DNA of 64,000 nt from Saksenaea vasiformis B4078 (lineage: Eukaryota > Mucoromycota > Mucoromycetes > Mucorales > Saksenaeaceae), in the NCBI GenBank assembly GCA_000697055.1, contig JNDT01001921.1:87186-151185 (forward strand). Reading direction: 5' to 3'. The first letter of the stretch is position 1. The number at the start of each line of letters is the position of its first letter. The notes beneath the pieces are model-generated. The model ran no database searches. It saw only the letters and a program-made list of their open reading frames with translations, and was not told the DNA's origin. Both the position numbers and the translations under genes were made by a program. Positions 1 to 12,612 of this stretch are shown here, piece by piece.

Positions 1-1254
1 AAGGAGTGGAAGGGTGTGAAAAGGAAGGGAAAAGGAAGACAAAAAGGAAAAACAGCTTACTGCCACACACAACGCTCTCATTTTTTCGGCGGAGCAATAA
101 AGATGAAAAGAAGTACCAATTTCTTCTACCCGAAAATAACTTTTTGGTCATCGCCCTACCATTTTCGGAGCAAATGCACTCCCCAAAAGCAATGTAGCAC
201 CCGCACCCAATTTTCGACATCACAGGCCGACAAAAATGTACGTAGCAGGCTGTGTCTTCCCCGAGCCCCCTTCTCTTTCTCGGTGATATGATGGATCTTT
301 CTTACATAGACCGCGTGTCAGCCGTAAGGAACCCCGCAAGTTTCCTTTCTTTTATAACATTTCGTAACGAAGAACCCAAACAGAGATGGGGCAGGGCCAT
401 GCTTGTTGATGAACATGGCTGTTGTGATGAGGAAACATAATGCTACAGGGAACATTCGTTCTCCCATGGAAGGTTTTGAATGGATGAGTTAGGAATTCAT
501 GGGAATGAGTCGGCCTCTATCTTTCATAGCCGTGCCGCGCGTATTTTAAATGATAAAGCATCGTCGTTCTTTTATGCTAAGACAATCGAGCCTCAGCTAA
601 ATTATCGGACATGAAGGTCACTGCTGAGTTTGTTGCTGAATGGAAGAAGAAACGCATAAGCGGATGAATTGGAGGGACACGCCGACGACTACATATAGAT
701 ACACGAAACGCCGCAAGCCCTCAGGGGTAGACTAACGGCTGAACTCACTGAGGTGGATTCAACCTAGGGAAAGGACGGTTTGATAAGTGTATCCAGGTGA
801 CTTCAACTCCCTTTTTATACAGCAAACTTCGAACGACATGCGTGCGACAGAGTCGAGATTTAAGGTCGGCGTTCTTGTGGAACCTGAAAATGTCAGTACC
901 GATTTATCCTTGAACAACCTTTTTAGTTCTTCTTTGACTGACTTTTGCTAATAAATCTACTCTTGCTTAGGCAGTGTTTCCAGAGATCATTAGCAATAAA
1001 CACGGGCGTAACAAGAAGAAGAAGAAGAAGAGGAAGAAGGAAAGCACAGGATGAACGGTAGGTTCACACTCAGCCACAACATGATGACAGGCACCAGAAC
1101 AACTACCACAGTGGCAACAGCAACAGCAGCAGCAGCAGCAGCAAAAATAATAAAATAACAACAACAACAACAACAGGTTTTCCTTTATGCTTGCTAAAAA
1201 ACCCAATGATAAAGAGACAAGAATATAAATAGACTTTTTTCCTTCTTGCTCACC
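1..1254. other. Upstream intergenic DNA with a CAG/CAA microsatellite
   Basis: No recognisable gene. The + strand carries several short open stretches (for example 481-621 and 613-678) but none shows a known motif or a clear splice structure. A CAG/CAA-type trinucleotide tract lies at about 1110-1175, together with GAA-rich DNA near 1015-1035. The stretch just before 1255 is probably the promoter and 5' leader of the next gene. Confidence 0.5.
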
Positions 1255-1934
1255 ATGCGTTCTGTAATTTTTCTTACTTTGTTGCTTCTGCTGTTCTATG
1301 TGTCTGCAAAACCACCACCACTACTACCATCACCTTCAACGACACAGCACCATTTGCGTAAAACGTCGGGGAGGTCCATGTCAACAAATACCTTGACCAT
1401 TGGCCATGGTGAAACTACACATTTCGGTGGTCAAACATCTTTGACAAAGCCGGGCGAAATGCAGTCTCCTATGAGAACCAATCATTTTTCGAATCCAGCA
1501 ACGACATCCTCCTCCTCCTCTTCTCCACAAACATCCAGTAAAAAAAAAAAAAAAAATTCATCTGTTTGTTTGATAGCGAGATATATCTTTTTAACTCGAT
1601 GAATTTTGTAGGTACTGTCTATTTCGCTCCGTCTATTCCTTTTGTTCCTCAGCGTCAATTCCTTGTAAGTAGTTGACCATTCCCGGAAATAGATTCTTTT
1701 TCCCTGCAGATTTCTTAATAGTTTCTTTTTTTATAGATTGTTGGTTGTGTCTTTGGTTCGATTACATTGGTTTCATTGATTATTGCAGGAATGATAACTA
1801 TCCAGTCATGGCGTAGAAAGAGAAAACAACGTAAACAATTTGCAGAAGTACAGGATCCACTTGGACCCAATTCAGGTTTTACAAAAGCAGTGCGTCGTGC
1901 TGCGACACTTCCAACATCTCCTCACAGACCATAA
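1255..1934 (+). CDS. Orphan single-pass type I membrane protein (3 exons)
   Basis: I do not recognise this family. Three exons join cleanly: 1255-1537, 1612-1664 and 1737-1934, giving about 177 residues. The start ATG at 1255 opens a typical signal peptide (MRSVIFLTLLLLLFYVSA). A Ser/Thr/Pro-rich extracellular part of about 90 residues follows, then one transmembrane helix around VFGSITLVSLIIAGMITI encoded by exon 3, then a strongly basic stop-transfer segment (SWRRKRKQRKQ) and a short cytoplasmic tail. Donors are GTAAAA and GTAAGT. Exon 1 ends in phase 1, and exon 2 (53 nt) restores the frame. The shape resembles small cell-surface sensors or anchors, but there is no cysteine-rich WSC domain, so no function is assigned. 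It lies about 630 bp upstream of PEX22 on the same strand. Confidence 0.6.
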
Positions 1935-2219
1935 AAAAAAGAATTGTCTATTTTCATATCGAGAGATGTAACCTCAGTCCATGAGTTGCACAGAGAGAGA
2001 AGGAAGTCTATTATCGGTGGTGATGCATAGGATAGTGGAACGATTGGTTAACAGGACCCCAGTTTAACAAGCATGCGGAGTCCATACAGTTACTTATTAA
2101 GAAAGTTAAGGTTTTTTTTTCTCGATGTTACGTTCCTCTTCTCCTCTTTTTATCCTTATGTGAAGGAAAAGAGAGCCAAAAAGTAGAATGAATTTTATGT
2201 GTACTGAGAAAGAGAAAGA

Positions 2220-2248
2220 AAAAGAGAGAGGGAGAGAGGGAGAACGTG

Positions 2249-2294
<46 letters not shown>

Positions 2295-2298
2295 AGTA

Positions 2299-2331
<33 letters not shown>

Positions 2332-2365
2332 AAGAGAGAAAGAGAGAAAGAGAAAGAAGAGATTA
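2220..2365. repeat. Compound (TA)n/(TG)n/(AG)n microsatellite
   Basis: A run of TA dinucleotides, then TG dinucleotides, then GA/CAGAGA repeats, within the 630-bp gap between the membrane-protein gene and PEX22. The rest of the gap has T-rich tracts (2478-2520) that may be part of the PEX22 promoter. No gene is seen here. Confidence 0.9.
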
Positions 2366-2564
2366 AGGAAAGAGGGGACTTCAGAGAGTGATCTCAAAAG
2401 TTTCACGTGGTTTCGTTTGTTAGCGGGGTAAAGTTGTCATACATGTGAAAATGAGGACATGACAAACCCCCACCTTTTTTTTTTTTCTTTATTTTTTTTT
2501 CTTTTCTTTTTTTATTAATTTATTGTCTACTACTACAATCTATACTACTGCTATTACTATTAGA

Positions 2565-3560
2565 ATGACAAAAAAACAATCCCGTAACCCACGATGGATA
2601 CCACAATGGATTTTACAGCTGGTTGGTTATTCCTCTTTAGCAGCCGCCCTGGTCAGTCTCGCTGTTTACTATTACAAACGGCACAAACGCATTGCAGACA
2701 GAAGACATTCCCCCGAACCTCCTTCATCCCCAGTACAACAACCAACCTCACCATTACGACGAACAAGTAGTAGTTTAGCTGACATGCAAGGAACAACAAC
2801 AACACAGGTAAGAACCTATCTTAAAGTAAGAAACTTATACCTTAAAAATAAATATTGTTAAGGAATCCTCTTCACCGCCGCCACCAGGTCGATGTACTCC
2901 TACTACACCTATGCAAACCAATCAAACTACCACCACTAGTAGTTGGAGCTCGAGATTACTCGGCGGCATAAAGTCGGCCACCCGGAAAAACAAGAAACGA
3001 ATGACAATCTCACTTAAAAATGTAATAAGAAACTTTTAACTTTTATCCGTTGAACTAACAAACTCAAAAAGTCTATTCTTTGGAATCCTTCTTCCGATGT
3101 CAATACACCCAATCATGCGTTTCATGAAAATGCCACTGTCTTGTTGACACGTCTCTGTCAAGTCTATGATGTGTATCTTATCATCCATATCAATTCCGAG
3201 ATGGAGAAAAACGAGATTTTGGTGTTGCTGGAGAATGCAAACGTGTTGAACCAACTGGATAGTCGTAAAATCTTGTACTGTTCAACAGAACAAGGCAAAG
3301 TCCATATGATCCGTCATATCGACCCTCAAATTCATGTGGAAGGTGGCTGGGAACTGGATGATGGTGAGGAAATTGTCCGTACATTGAGACCGCATGTACA
3401 AAAACTGGTCTGGGTGATTACACGAAGGCGACGAAGTTCATTTAATCAAGCCAAGTTAAAGGAAGCAGATCAAGGCATTTTAGGCCCTAATGTGGAGTTG
3501 ACGGATCAATTTATGGACAGTTCTCTTGCACGTGAAGTGGGATTCTGTGTGGATCAATGA
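2565..3560 (+). CDS. PEX22: Peroxisome assembly protein Pex22
   Basis: Pex22 is the peroxisomal membrane anchor for the ubiquitin-conjugating enzyme Pex4, used in monoubiquitination and recycling of the import receptor Pex5. Three exons (2565-2807, 2863-3021, 3072-3560) give about 296 residues, somewhat longer than yeast Pex22. An N-terminal transmembrane helix (VGYSSLAAALVSLAVYYY, near residues 20-37) is followed by a basic patch and a long Ser/Thr/Pro-rich linker. The C-terminal Rossmann-like domain carries the family pattern ILYCSTEQGKVHMIRHIDPQ and a late LRPHVQKLVWV strand. Start choice: ATG at 2565, since upstream in-frame codons lack ATG. Both introns (55 and 50 nt) are GT-AG and preserve frame. 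Seen: helix plus C-terminal motif. Known: Pex4 anchoring. The linker is of unknown role. Confidence 0.85.
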
Positions 3561-4225
3561 AGTGTACACGTTTATCAATCCAGGTGAAAAAACCTCATCC
3601 GCTCTTTTCAACATGCGCTTCTCCTGAAAAAAGAAAAGAAAATCGAACAAACAGGATAGCTCATTATTTTTTTTTATTTTACCCCATTCCGCTTTTTCTT
3701 TTTATATAACTACTACATCCTGTAACGGGGATGTTCATAGCGCCAGTCATCGCATCTCTCTCTTTTTCTCTCTCTCCATACCCCATCCTGCATGAATAGA
3801 AAAAAAACAATGTTCGTCCTTTAAAAAGAGTTCCTCCCCTTTTTGGAAAGTCATTGTTTTCCTTCCTATGACTTGTTTTGCATCCATTTGAAATAATTTG
3901 GGCTTTGAAGTATGTATTTTTAGCTTGCATGTTAGTATCGAATGTCTCGTGTTAAGGGAAAAAAAGGATGTATCAGTGATCCGGATTCTTGTTATTTCAT
4001 GCAAATGGCGTGTCAGAAACAGGGTTCCTATGGTCTCACACAAAGGATGTTTCAGGGAAGTGATGCCTATTTAAGGGGAAAAGACCGACTTCATTCGTAT
4101 GCCAATGAAAACACATAGCACTGGAAAAGAGATGCAAAGATCATGTAACCGTATGACTCTAGCTTTGTCTGAGCATTTAAATTCAAAGAGGACGAAGGCA
4201 TGACATGCGATGAAGGTGATAATAC

Positions 4226-4256
<31 letters not shown>

Positions 4257-4415
4257 GACAGCAAGCATCGAACACAACCATTAGCATGACATCCATTGAC
4301 TAACCATGAAATACGTTGTATGCCGCTCCAATGAAATCTTTCTTGCGTCCATGGGAGGACCAAATTCATGTAGGGTCTTATCTGCCACGATTGGTTCATC
4401 CTTTATTTAATAAGG
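3561..4415. other. Convergent 3' intergenic region with (CTA)n tract
   Basis: This lies between the convergent 3' ends of PEX22 and CCH1. It holds A/T-rich 3' UTR-like sequence and a perfect (CTA)n tract at 4226-4256. Short open frames on the minus strand here have no motifs and are treated as noise. Confidence 0.6.
4226..4256. repeat. (CTA)n trinucleotide microsatellite
   Basis: About ten tandem CTA units, downstream of the CCH1 stop codon. Confidence 0.95.
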
Positions 4416-7400
4416 TTACTCTCGATCTAAAAGGTCTAACCAACAACAGGTTACCAGAGATGCTCGATAAGCCATGGCACACACACACACACTTACCTGC
4501 CCACGTGTTTTGTTGAATATGATCTAAAATTGTTTCTGCTTCCGAATCCGCCATCGTGCTTATCGCCAATGGATCAATCATGTAATACTTAATAAAGCTA
4601 TCAGCTGACTCCAACGTGGTGTCCTCCTGTTCTTCCGACGACGGCATAGGCGAGTTCTGCCGAAACAAAGACCCGTTGTTAGCTGAAGAAGCAGAAGAAA
4701 CAACCCTCGAGTCGGACAAAGGTTCATGATCTGAACTTGTTGTCGGAGATGGGTAACGGGCGGGTATCCGAAGTGATGGCTGCTGAAGTAATAATGCAGG
4801 TTCTAACCGAGGCAAAGCCCGAGGTTGATCGATAACAATAACCGGAGCTGGCAAATAATAGAATTAGAAAAAAAAATAGACCCAATGAAAGTTAAGGCAC
4901 AAAACCTGAGGACACGGATTCCGTCGATGACATGACGCTTGGAGAGGGTGACGCTACATTCTGTTCCCCGAAATATCTGGTCCTGGCTTCGTTACTTTCC
5001 ATTCGCCGCAGTGCCAGATATTTTCGTCGTTGTACGAGCATGTCCATCAAAGTCCTTGCTTTTTCCAAAGCGAGTAACTTACGGATCTTGTCTTCTTGTC
5101 TAGCTCGAAGGACCAATTCATCCAAACTACAATTAAGATGAGTACAACCCAAAAAAGTAATAATAATGGAAGCCTTTTTACGTCAATGATTCTGAAATAT
5201 CGACCAAACGAAGACACAGAGTAGAAAGCATCTGCTGAAAGGATATACCCTTGATACCAGCAGTGGTCATGAGTTCCTACAATAGGATAAGGATGACATT
5301 ACAATCAACTACTGCCATTTTGTACTTGCTTGATAAATAAAAATGTACTGTTTTCTTCTTTGTTGGATTGCGGCGATATCCATGGTACTCAACAAACGGT
5401 TTACTTCGTGATAGTTAAAAAAACGTTCGCCCACAATATTATAATTAGCATCAGCACTGTCTGTCTGACGAAGTGATACAGGTACAGATGCTAAATGACA
5501 AACATCGGCATCCATCCGTTGACTAGCCTCAATAAATGCCGGAATAGCATGCTGTTTTTCATAAATATGAATTGCTAATGCACCGTCCAATTTCTACGTG
5601 CTGATGATGAGCGAAGAAAAGAAGATCAAAGAAAAAAAACCCTGAGATACCTTTAAGAATCCAACGACATCCTTTTTTTGGATATAGCCTGTAGCCTTGG
5701 GATCAAACAACATCCAGGCCTCTTTGTATCTAAAAGAAAAAAAAAAAAGAGGCTCGTCAAGATAGCAACACTAACAGCAGTAAATATTTACCGTCTAAGA
5801 TCGGCACGTGTAATCAACGTAAATTTACTCCGCTTGTCAAAAGTGAATGAAAAGTTGTGAATGACAATCTATGGTTTTTTACATTAGCCCTGACCAAGTG
5901 ATCCACTCCACAGGTCCCCTCCCCAACGTTACCACTGTGATCAAGTTGACAAAGATATAGGTGCAAACAATGTAGAATAAAATGAACAAAGTGTATGCCA
6001 TCGGTGGTGATCCGCAGTCTTTGCCTCCTACGCAATTCGGTCGCTGCACGGCAAAATCATGCATAAGAAAATCCTGGTAGACGGATTATTATTACTAAAC
6101 AGACTAATTTCCATTTATAGCATTACCCAGTTTTCACCCGTAGTGATTCTGAACAAGGTTAGCATAGCATTTGATAGATTGCGAAAGTTTGCATGTTCGT
6201 TTCCATAGACACCGTAACGTGTTTGTGCAAAGAATTCCTGCAAAAGAACAGCAAAACAAAGCATGACAAATAGAAAAACAATGGTTACGTGAACAATGGC
6301 AGGAAGTGCTTGTCTGTCGAAAAAAATTAAGGTTTTGTTACGTTGTCTATCTATCACAGAAAGATATAGTCTTACCCTGCAGCCCGAAAGAAAATGTCTA
6401 ACGCTTCATTTCTTTGTACAAGACGGAATGCAACACCCACTTCCAACATGGTATAAATGACATCCACTGTAAACTACAGAGGATCATTAATTAACAAGAA
6501 GACCATACAAAAAAAATTTTTTTTTGTACCGTAGGCTTTGTCCATCGTTTGACAAGCATCGCAAAGGTAGCTTGATTTTTTTTTTTTTCACACTGGTGTT
6601 AGTCTGATCCATCGTGGTAGCAGAAACCTTCCATACCAGCCATTGTTACCACCGCGTCATAAATATTCCATTGCACGGATACCCACTAATAGAGTTACAA
6701 TAATAAACCACCTCGTTTTCTGTTTTCCTGTTACCTTTCGAAAACCTAAGCCTACAATTTTGATGATCACTTCCATAGCATACAGTCCAAGAAACACTGG
6801 ATACAGCCAGACTAATAATCAAAGGAATGAGTGAGTGAGTAGATGAGTGAGTAAATGAAAACATTTGTCAGAGTTTACTTTGAAGGACGGTTAACCAATG
6901 GGGTTGATGGAGATGTTCCGAACAGAAAAGTGCTGTGCCATGTTAAAAAAAAATTCAGGTTACTTCTTTTGCTTCTACCCTTTACCAATGTTGGCAACAA
7001 GAACCATGGTCATGCATTTCGCATAGATGCCTTGCCTCTTGGTCGCAATCCCATAAAAGAAGGCAGATACTCGGTTTGTTGGTCTTTCAACGTAGGGTGA
7101 AGGTTTGAGAAGCGCTAATTTTTGCTGCAGATCTCTGAATTGTCTTTGTCTATTTGTCATTGTGCTTATTCCGCTGCGTTGCTTAAAGATCTCCAGGAAA
7201 AGCTAACGACGCAGAAATTATTCGAGTGCAGGAGGGGGGAGGGCTTGCAGAGATTACTTACACCAATAAATAACTGAATCAGACAAAGAGATGCAATAAA
7301 CATGAATGCAATGTAATAAAGCGAGTGCCAACGTGCTCCAGCGGACCAGTCAAACTTCGGTTGCACTTTGTTATCGTAGGATCTGATGCTCATTGCCGAG

Positions 7401-8443
7401 AAAAGAGACAAAATCTTTTGATATCAAGTCAATCAAGAGAAAGCAAAAAAAGAAAAAAACAAAGGAAAGTGCCTTACCCAGCCTTCACCCGAGGCGTTTT
7501 CGAACAGATGGAGTAGGGATTTGCCAAAATTATCGTACGAATAGCGATAAGGGATTTGCCACACGCGTGGTAGCAAAATACGCGAGGTATCGTCGTCATC
7601 AGATGGAAACTCACCGAGACAGCCATCTGCGACAGCAACATCATCATCGTTGCATAGTGCAAATCGACCACTGAAAAGATGGCATCCATAAATAGCAAAT
7701 GGAACAAACACAAGAAGATTGATGAGAATAGCATCTGTTACTTTGGATAAGCCGTAGAAGAGGTCGGAGAATATCACGCGCATGCCTGGAACGCGGTTGG
7801 CAATTCCCATGACCCGTAGCACACGCACTATCCGGAGAAAACTGTATTTTTGGCCATCCTCTAACCACACCATGATAGGCACTTGACTCAGTAGGAGGAA
7901 CAGGTCGAGTGCATTCCATAGATGACGTAAATAGGACTTGGGCAGCATGATCAGCCCGTCCGCAACAATGTGCACCAAAACGTCCAGCAAGAACACCACC
8001 AGCAATGTTATTTGGACAGGCTCCATGATTCGGTTGTCTGCAAAGAGGGCGATGGCTACGCTCGCACCGAGCAACAAGGTCATTGTCCAATGATAGACCC
8101 ACTTATCCAGAAGCCATATGCATGCCTTTCGGATGGTGCTGTCCGGCGCAAGGAAAAAAAGAGAACGAAAAAGGTCGAGGTTCTGAACAATCATGTCCTT
8201 GTTTTCTTTGGCCATGTTAAGTTCATATTCATCACCATATTTTACCAGCTCTTTGTCTGATATTTCTTGCTTGGGAGCATCTTCTGCGTCACTATGCATA
8301 CTCAGTATAGACCTAGCCCGAACCTTTTGTCAGTATTCCGTCGGAAACGTGAAAAAAAAAGAAAGACTTACGCGATGGATGCTTTGCGCCACACGTCAAC
8401 AGAGGAGCGTCTCTGTACAAACTTGCTACGGGCACGTGGGGGA

Positions 8444-8491
<48 letters not shown>

Positions 8492-11400
8492 ACTGTCTCC
8501 TGTGCTTCCAGAAACCTTTTAAAATGGACTCTTGTTACACCTGCAGTGAGGTCTTTTGGTAATCTGTATAGCCATAACTTCTGTTCTTCTCGTTTTACAA
8601 AGAACGGCAACAGGAAACTAATAGAAAAATGGGGCTTAAGTGTTCCAGCTTGGCAAGACGCTCTCTCTCTCTCTTTTTACCGAGAAACAGAGTCCATGGT
8701 AAAGTATTCGGGTTGCCATCGATGTTGTCGTATGTACTTTTTAATCTGGATATGGCGGATTTCGTCTTCATCGAGATCAAAGTTTTCCATGATCACAGCA
8801 ATGAAAAGATTGAGTACAATGTCTAACCAAAAATAAGCGTCAGAATAAATTCATACAGATAGATAGATAGATAGAATGACAGTACAATGGACGCAAGAAT
8901 AGATCACCACCATGTACACGGCAGCGTGAACAACGGAGGACCTTTCCTGGCTACGCATGGATTCATAAAGTATATCCTGTCAAACGCGTAAGTGATGGGC
9001 TGGGTGAACATCAATCTTCTTTACCGTCCAGTTTTCACCTGTCATGATCTAGCAAGGCATAGGTTGAATACGTTTTTGTCTCCATGAACCAAAATTTATA
9101 CCTGAAACGTTGCTAGAAAGGATTGGAAGAAGTTGTCGAAACGCATCACCGGCTCATCTTCATTGGCAACAACGTCATAATCACCACCAAACATTTGGAT
9201 AGAGATAACAGAGAGTAGACAAAGCACGAGAAATGTGAAAAACGTCAAATTAAGGATACCTTGACCGTCGCCAATGACATCTGCCTATTGCTACTGTGTT
9301 ATTTTGCGCTCATTTTTGGTATTCACCTACCAGTAGGTGCATGGCTCCAGGGAAAAAGTAAATCAAGCGGTAGGACCGGAGAATAGCAAAAAGTTGCAAG
9401 TAACGGTGCATCGTCGCATGTTGCTGAACTGTCTGTAGCAGGGTACTGACCAAGGTGCCTGTAGCGAGGACTGCATCTATTCTGTTACGTGCAGAAGGAA
9501 GGTTAAGGGTAATATGTTTCTATCCATGTGTTCATCTGTCATCAGGTTAAAAAAAAAAGGAAAAAGGAAAAGGATATGATGATAACGCCAGAACTGGGAC
9601 CAACTTGTCGCACCAGCTATACGAATGGCAAGTTCAGCAGCAAAGAACAAGGAAAAAATGCTTTCTGCCATGGCTACCGTTTAATCTGATGAGACCTTTG
9701 TTAGAACGGGACAACAATGTTACCAAGCCCTTGTATTTCCTGCGGTCCCAAATGGTCATTGTAAAGCATCAAGACACCTAAATTGATTGCTACGACACTA
9801 TGACCGACGTATGCGACCCATGAACTTCCGACGATAGCACGCATTGTACGTCTCCACAAGAGAGTGTGGCGGTGCATTGTATCTTGCACAGAGGTGGGCG
9901 TTTCCAGGTCGCCATCCACAATGGGTTGCGCCAAAGAAATACGTCCTTTTTTACCTGAAGAAAATGCGCTCTGATCCAAGTCGCCACGGGAATGCGAACA
10001 GGAAGTCGTGAGTGCAGCTATTTGTCGCGGTAAGTATGATGGTATTTTTTCTTTACCTAAGTGTGAGGTCTTACCTATAAATAAGGGAACAACCACGAAT
10101 GTCATCAAGTAGATGCACAGGCAATAATAGATCACAGCGCCTGTACTGGAAACACTGTCCTGGCTCAAGTACAGCAAGTCCGTCCAATCTTCGGTCGAAA
10201 TGACAGTAAACACGTTGAGCATCGCATACAAAATATTATGAAAACTAATATGTGTCCATCCGGGCTGATTCTGTACAGACTGGATACAGATTTGGCCGGA
10301 AGGGCATAGGACGCCACTGCCCATTTGGAGATGACTGTTCCATGTCCCTGTATCCATGTCGAAAACACCTGCTTTGTTACCGTTCTCGTCATAATAACCA
10401 TTGCATGTGATTCGCGGTGTAGTCCATATAATCGCTCCCGTCTCCGTCGAAGAAAACGTACCACATTGGCGAGAGAAAGAATCTGTAAAAACGGACACCG
10501 CGAAGATAGAGAATAGCAACCATAGAAAAGCGAAAAAGCCCAAAACTTCTGCTAAAATACTGAGACTTTCTTGAAGCGATTGCATGATGATCTGTTTCGT
10601 TTTACAAATGAATGAACTCCTCTCTCAAAAAATTTTTTTTCCTTTCTTTCTTTCACGTCATGTACCTTGGTTCCCTGTGTTATCGTCAGGAATCTGAGGA
10701 TACGGAGTGCTGCGATCGCCTGGAACACAGGCCAAGACCTTGATCGTATCAGCATAAGTACCACATCGATCCAGTAAGATGTGAGCGTCACTAGGTCAAG
10801 TAGATTGGGTAAACGAGCCAAATAAGCATCGTGCACCACGCTCAATGAATCGAGAGGACCCGTCGTTCCTTCCACACCCGTATCAGTTGTAGCTGCGCGT
10901 GAGGCCACAGATATCCGCTCGGTTGCATGCTGTTCTGAAGATACTTCATCTTCGTTCTCTTCTATCGTGGAAGGCGTAGCAGAAGCCCAAGGAGCTAGTT
11001 CATCATCTTGGTTTGCAGAATCAAAGGGGTCATGGAAGGACATATTCGATGAACCCGGACTAAACCCGAGCAAATCGTTTTGAACCGGTGACACCGTGTT
11101 GTCCTGCAAGCAAAGTCGATGGCCAAGTACTTTTTCGAGAAAAGCTGCTATTCGAGACAACGTCATTGAAGGACGCGTGCTAATACAGCCGTACACAATA
11201 ATTTTAGTAATCATCTCGAACCTATACCGTCTCTGTTAATCTTTCCGCGGTTGTTTGCCTCTTTCCTTACGTATAAATAATGTGAATAGCGAGAAGTACG
11301 TAGTCGTTTGTGTGCGAAAACACGTTTGTGTCGCTGTTCGTTCGGATTGCATTCATTCCCAAAACACATAGCTGGATCACGAGAAGCAAAAACATGAGCG

Positions 11401-12612
11401 ATTGAAACCATCTAGCAAAAAGAAGGGTTAATGCACCAGGAAATCGTTTCTCAGAGGTCACCTTGATGCAATCCCTCTCCACAAGACGAGACGGATGCTG
11501 CTGGTAGGCGAAAAGCACCCTAAAGAACGTCCTTGAAATCGGATATGCCCAGAACCGAGTTCGTTTTTTGTTGAGAGCGTCTCATCGGGATGTGTGGTGG
11601 TAAACGCATCGGATAGTCGATGAAGAACGCGTCTGGCAGGGGAGACAGCTCGAAGGGTTAGGCGACGGTACGCTCTGTGCTGAGAAGAGGACGGCGTCGT
11701 CTGCGATGACGCTTCTTCTTCTTCTTCTTCGTTTGTTTCTGGTGTTTGGAAACGAACACGGTTTCTTGTTGTTGTAAACGGAAAAATGTTTGCTAAACTT
11801 CCTAGTGTTCTTTTCCTGAAACCCGAAGGCGCTTCTTGGCTACGCGTATCAGATACACTGGAGGACTCCTCGGGTATGAATACATGGGGCCGCTCTTCCT
11901 CTTGCTCTTCAATCATGCTTGGTATTCTTGTCTGTCTGTGTGTCCGTGGTGTTGTAGCTCCATGACGTTCGTACGTTCCGTAGTCTGGTAAGGATTGCAA
12001 ACGCGAGGTGCGAGAATAGTACAGCAGCGCGGTTAATTCGTGGACTGTCCATCGTGTTTGCTCTGGTTCACAATTCCGCGGATCGACAACGCGGTCCATG
12101 ATAATGGAGATCGAAGCCAGTAACCATGAATAGCGTGTTGGATGGGATTCCCTGTTAGACACCATCTTGTTGTCCAACAACCTCACTAACTGACGGAGAT
12201 TTTGCCGGGCAGATGCAGCTTCCTTCCTTTGGTGAGGAGGGTAGGGAGATGCGTCCTGTTCTAGATGGTGTAGGAATCCAGCGTTTTCCTTCCACTTCGT
12301 TGACGGGACTGACTCCATCGTTTGAGGAGGCGGGTAATGGTATGACAGGGAAGGTGCTGATGCCATCGTTATATTCGAACTCATACGCTTTTCTTCTTCC
12401 TTATGCTTTTCACCCGTTGTACGTTCTCGTCTCTCGATGTCACGATCCATTTTGTTTTTCTTTTCAAGCAAATCGTGCGTCAACCGTGGAAACTGGCTGT
12501 GGCTCTGGGAAAAAAAGGGTTGGGACCCAAATTCGGGTCTTCCCCTTGCCGTTGTCATATCCTGCATGCTGGTAGCAGGCGATCTACGAGAGATGTGTGG
12601 TGAAGAGTCCAT
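4416..12612 (-). CDS. CCH1: High-affinity voltage-gated calcium channel Cch1 (multi-exon)
   Basis: Cch1 is the pore subunit of the fungal plasma-membrane high-affinity Ca2+ uptake channel that works with Mid1. One large gene of many exons covers 8.2 kb. Exon 1 (12612 to about 11463) encodes a long disordered cytoplasmic N-terminus; S1 of domain I starts after the first intron (RWFQSLMFLLLVIQLCVLGM). All four repeats are visible. The domain I sensor has AALRILRFL (about 10.7 kb). Pore loops read STEDW (I, about 10190), TGENW (II, about 9035), SGEGW (III, about 7485) and TGENW (IV, about 6130), so each filter position is Glu. The domain III region (7433-8299) holds SFLRIVRVLRVMG and ENASGEGW, typical of Cch1. 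After domain IV come a cytoplasmic tail with an EF-like region (about 5.3-5.6 kb), a coiled segment (4.9-5.15 kb) and a Ser-rich end. The last intron (GTAAGT, near 4498) joins to a six-codon exon ending DLLDRE at 4416. The II-III linker has poly-Thr/poly-Ala runs. Individual small exons are not all resolved. Confidence 0.9.
8446..8490. repeat. Coding CAG/TAG trinucleotide tract in CCH1
   Basis: On the minus strand this tract is read in frame as a run of Thr followed by about ten Ala in the cytoplasmic linker between channel domains II and III. Its length is likely polymorphic between strains (inference). Confidence 0.85.

Noticed and set aside
790..960. GDFNS peptide suggesting a LINE endonuclease
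   Set aside because: Only one short motif, with stops just upstream and no other endonuclease or RT motif nearby.
967..1206. Minus-strand ORF with a run of cysteines and leucines
   Set aside because: It is a shadow of the CAG/CAA microsatellite, of low complexity and without splice context.
2128..2406. Minus-strand ORF rich in Ser/Leu and His/Thr repeats
   Set aside because: It is generated by the compound dinucleotide microsatellite; no protein-like features.
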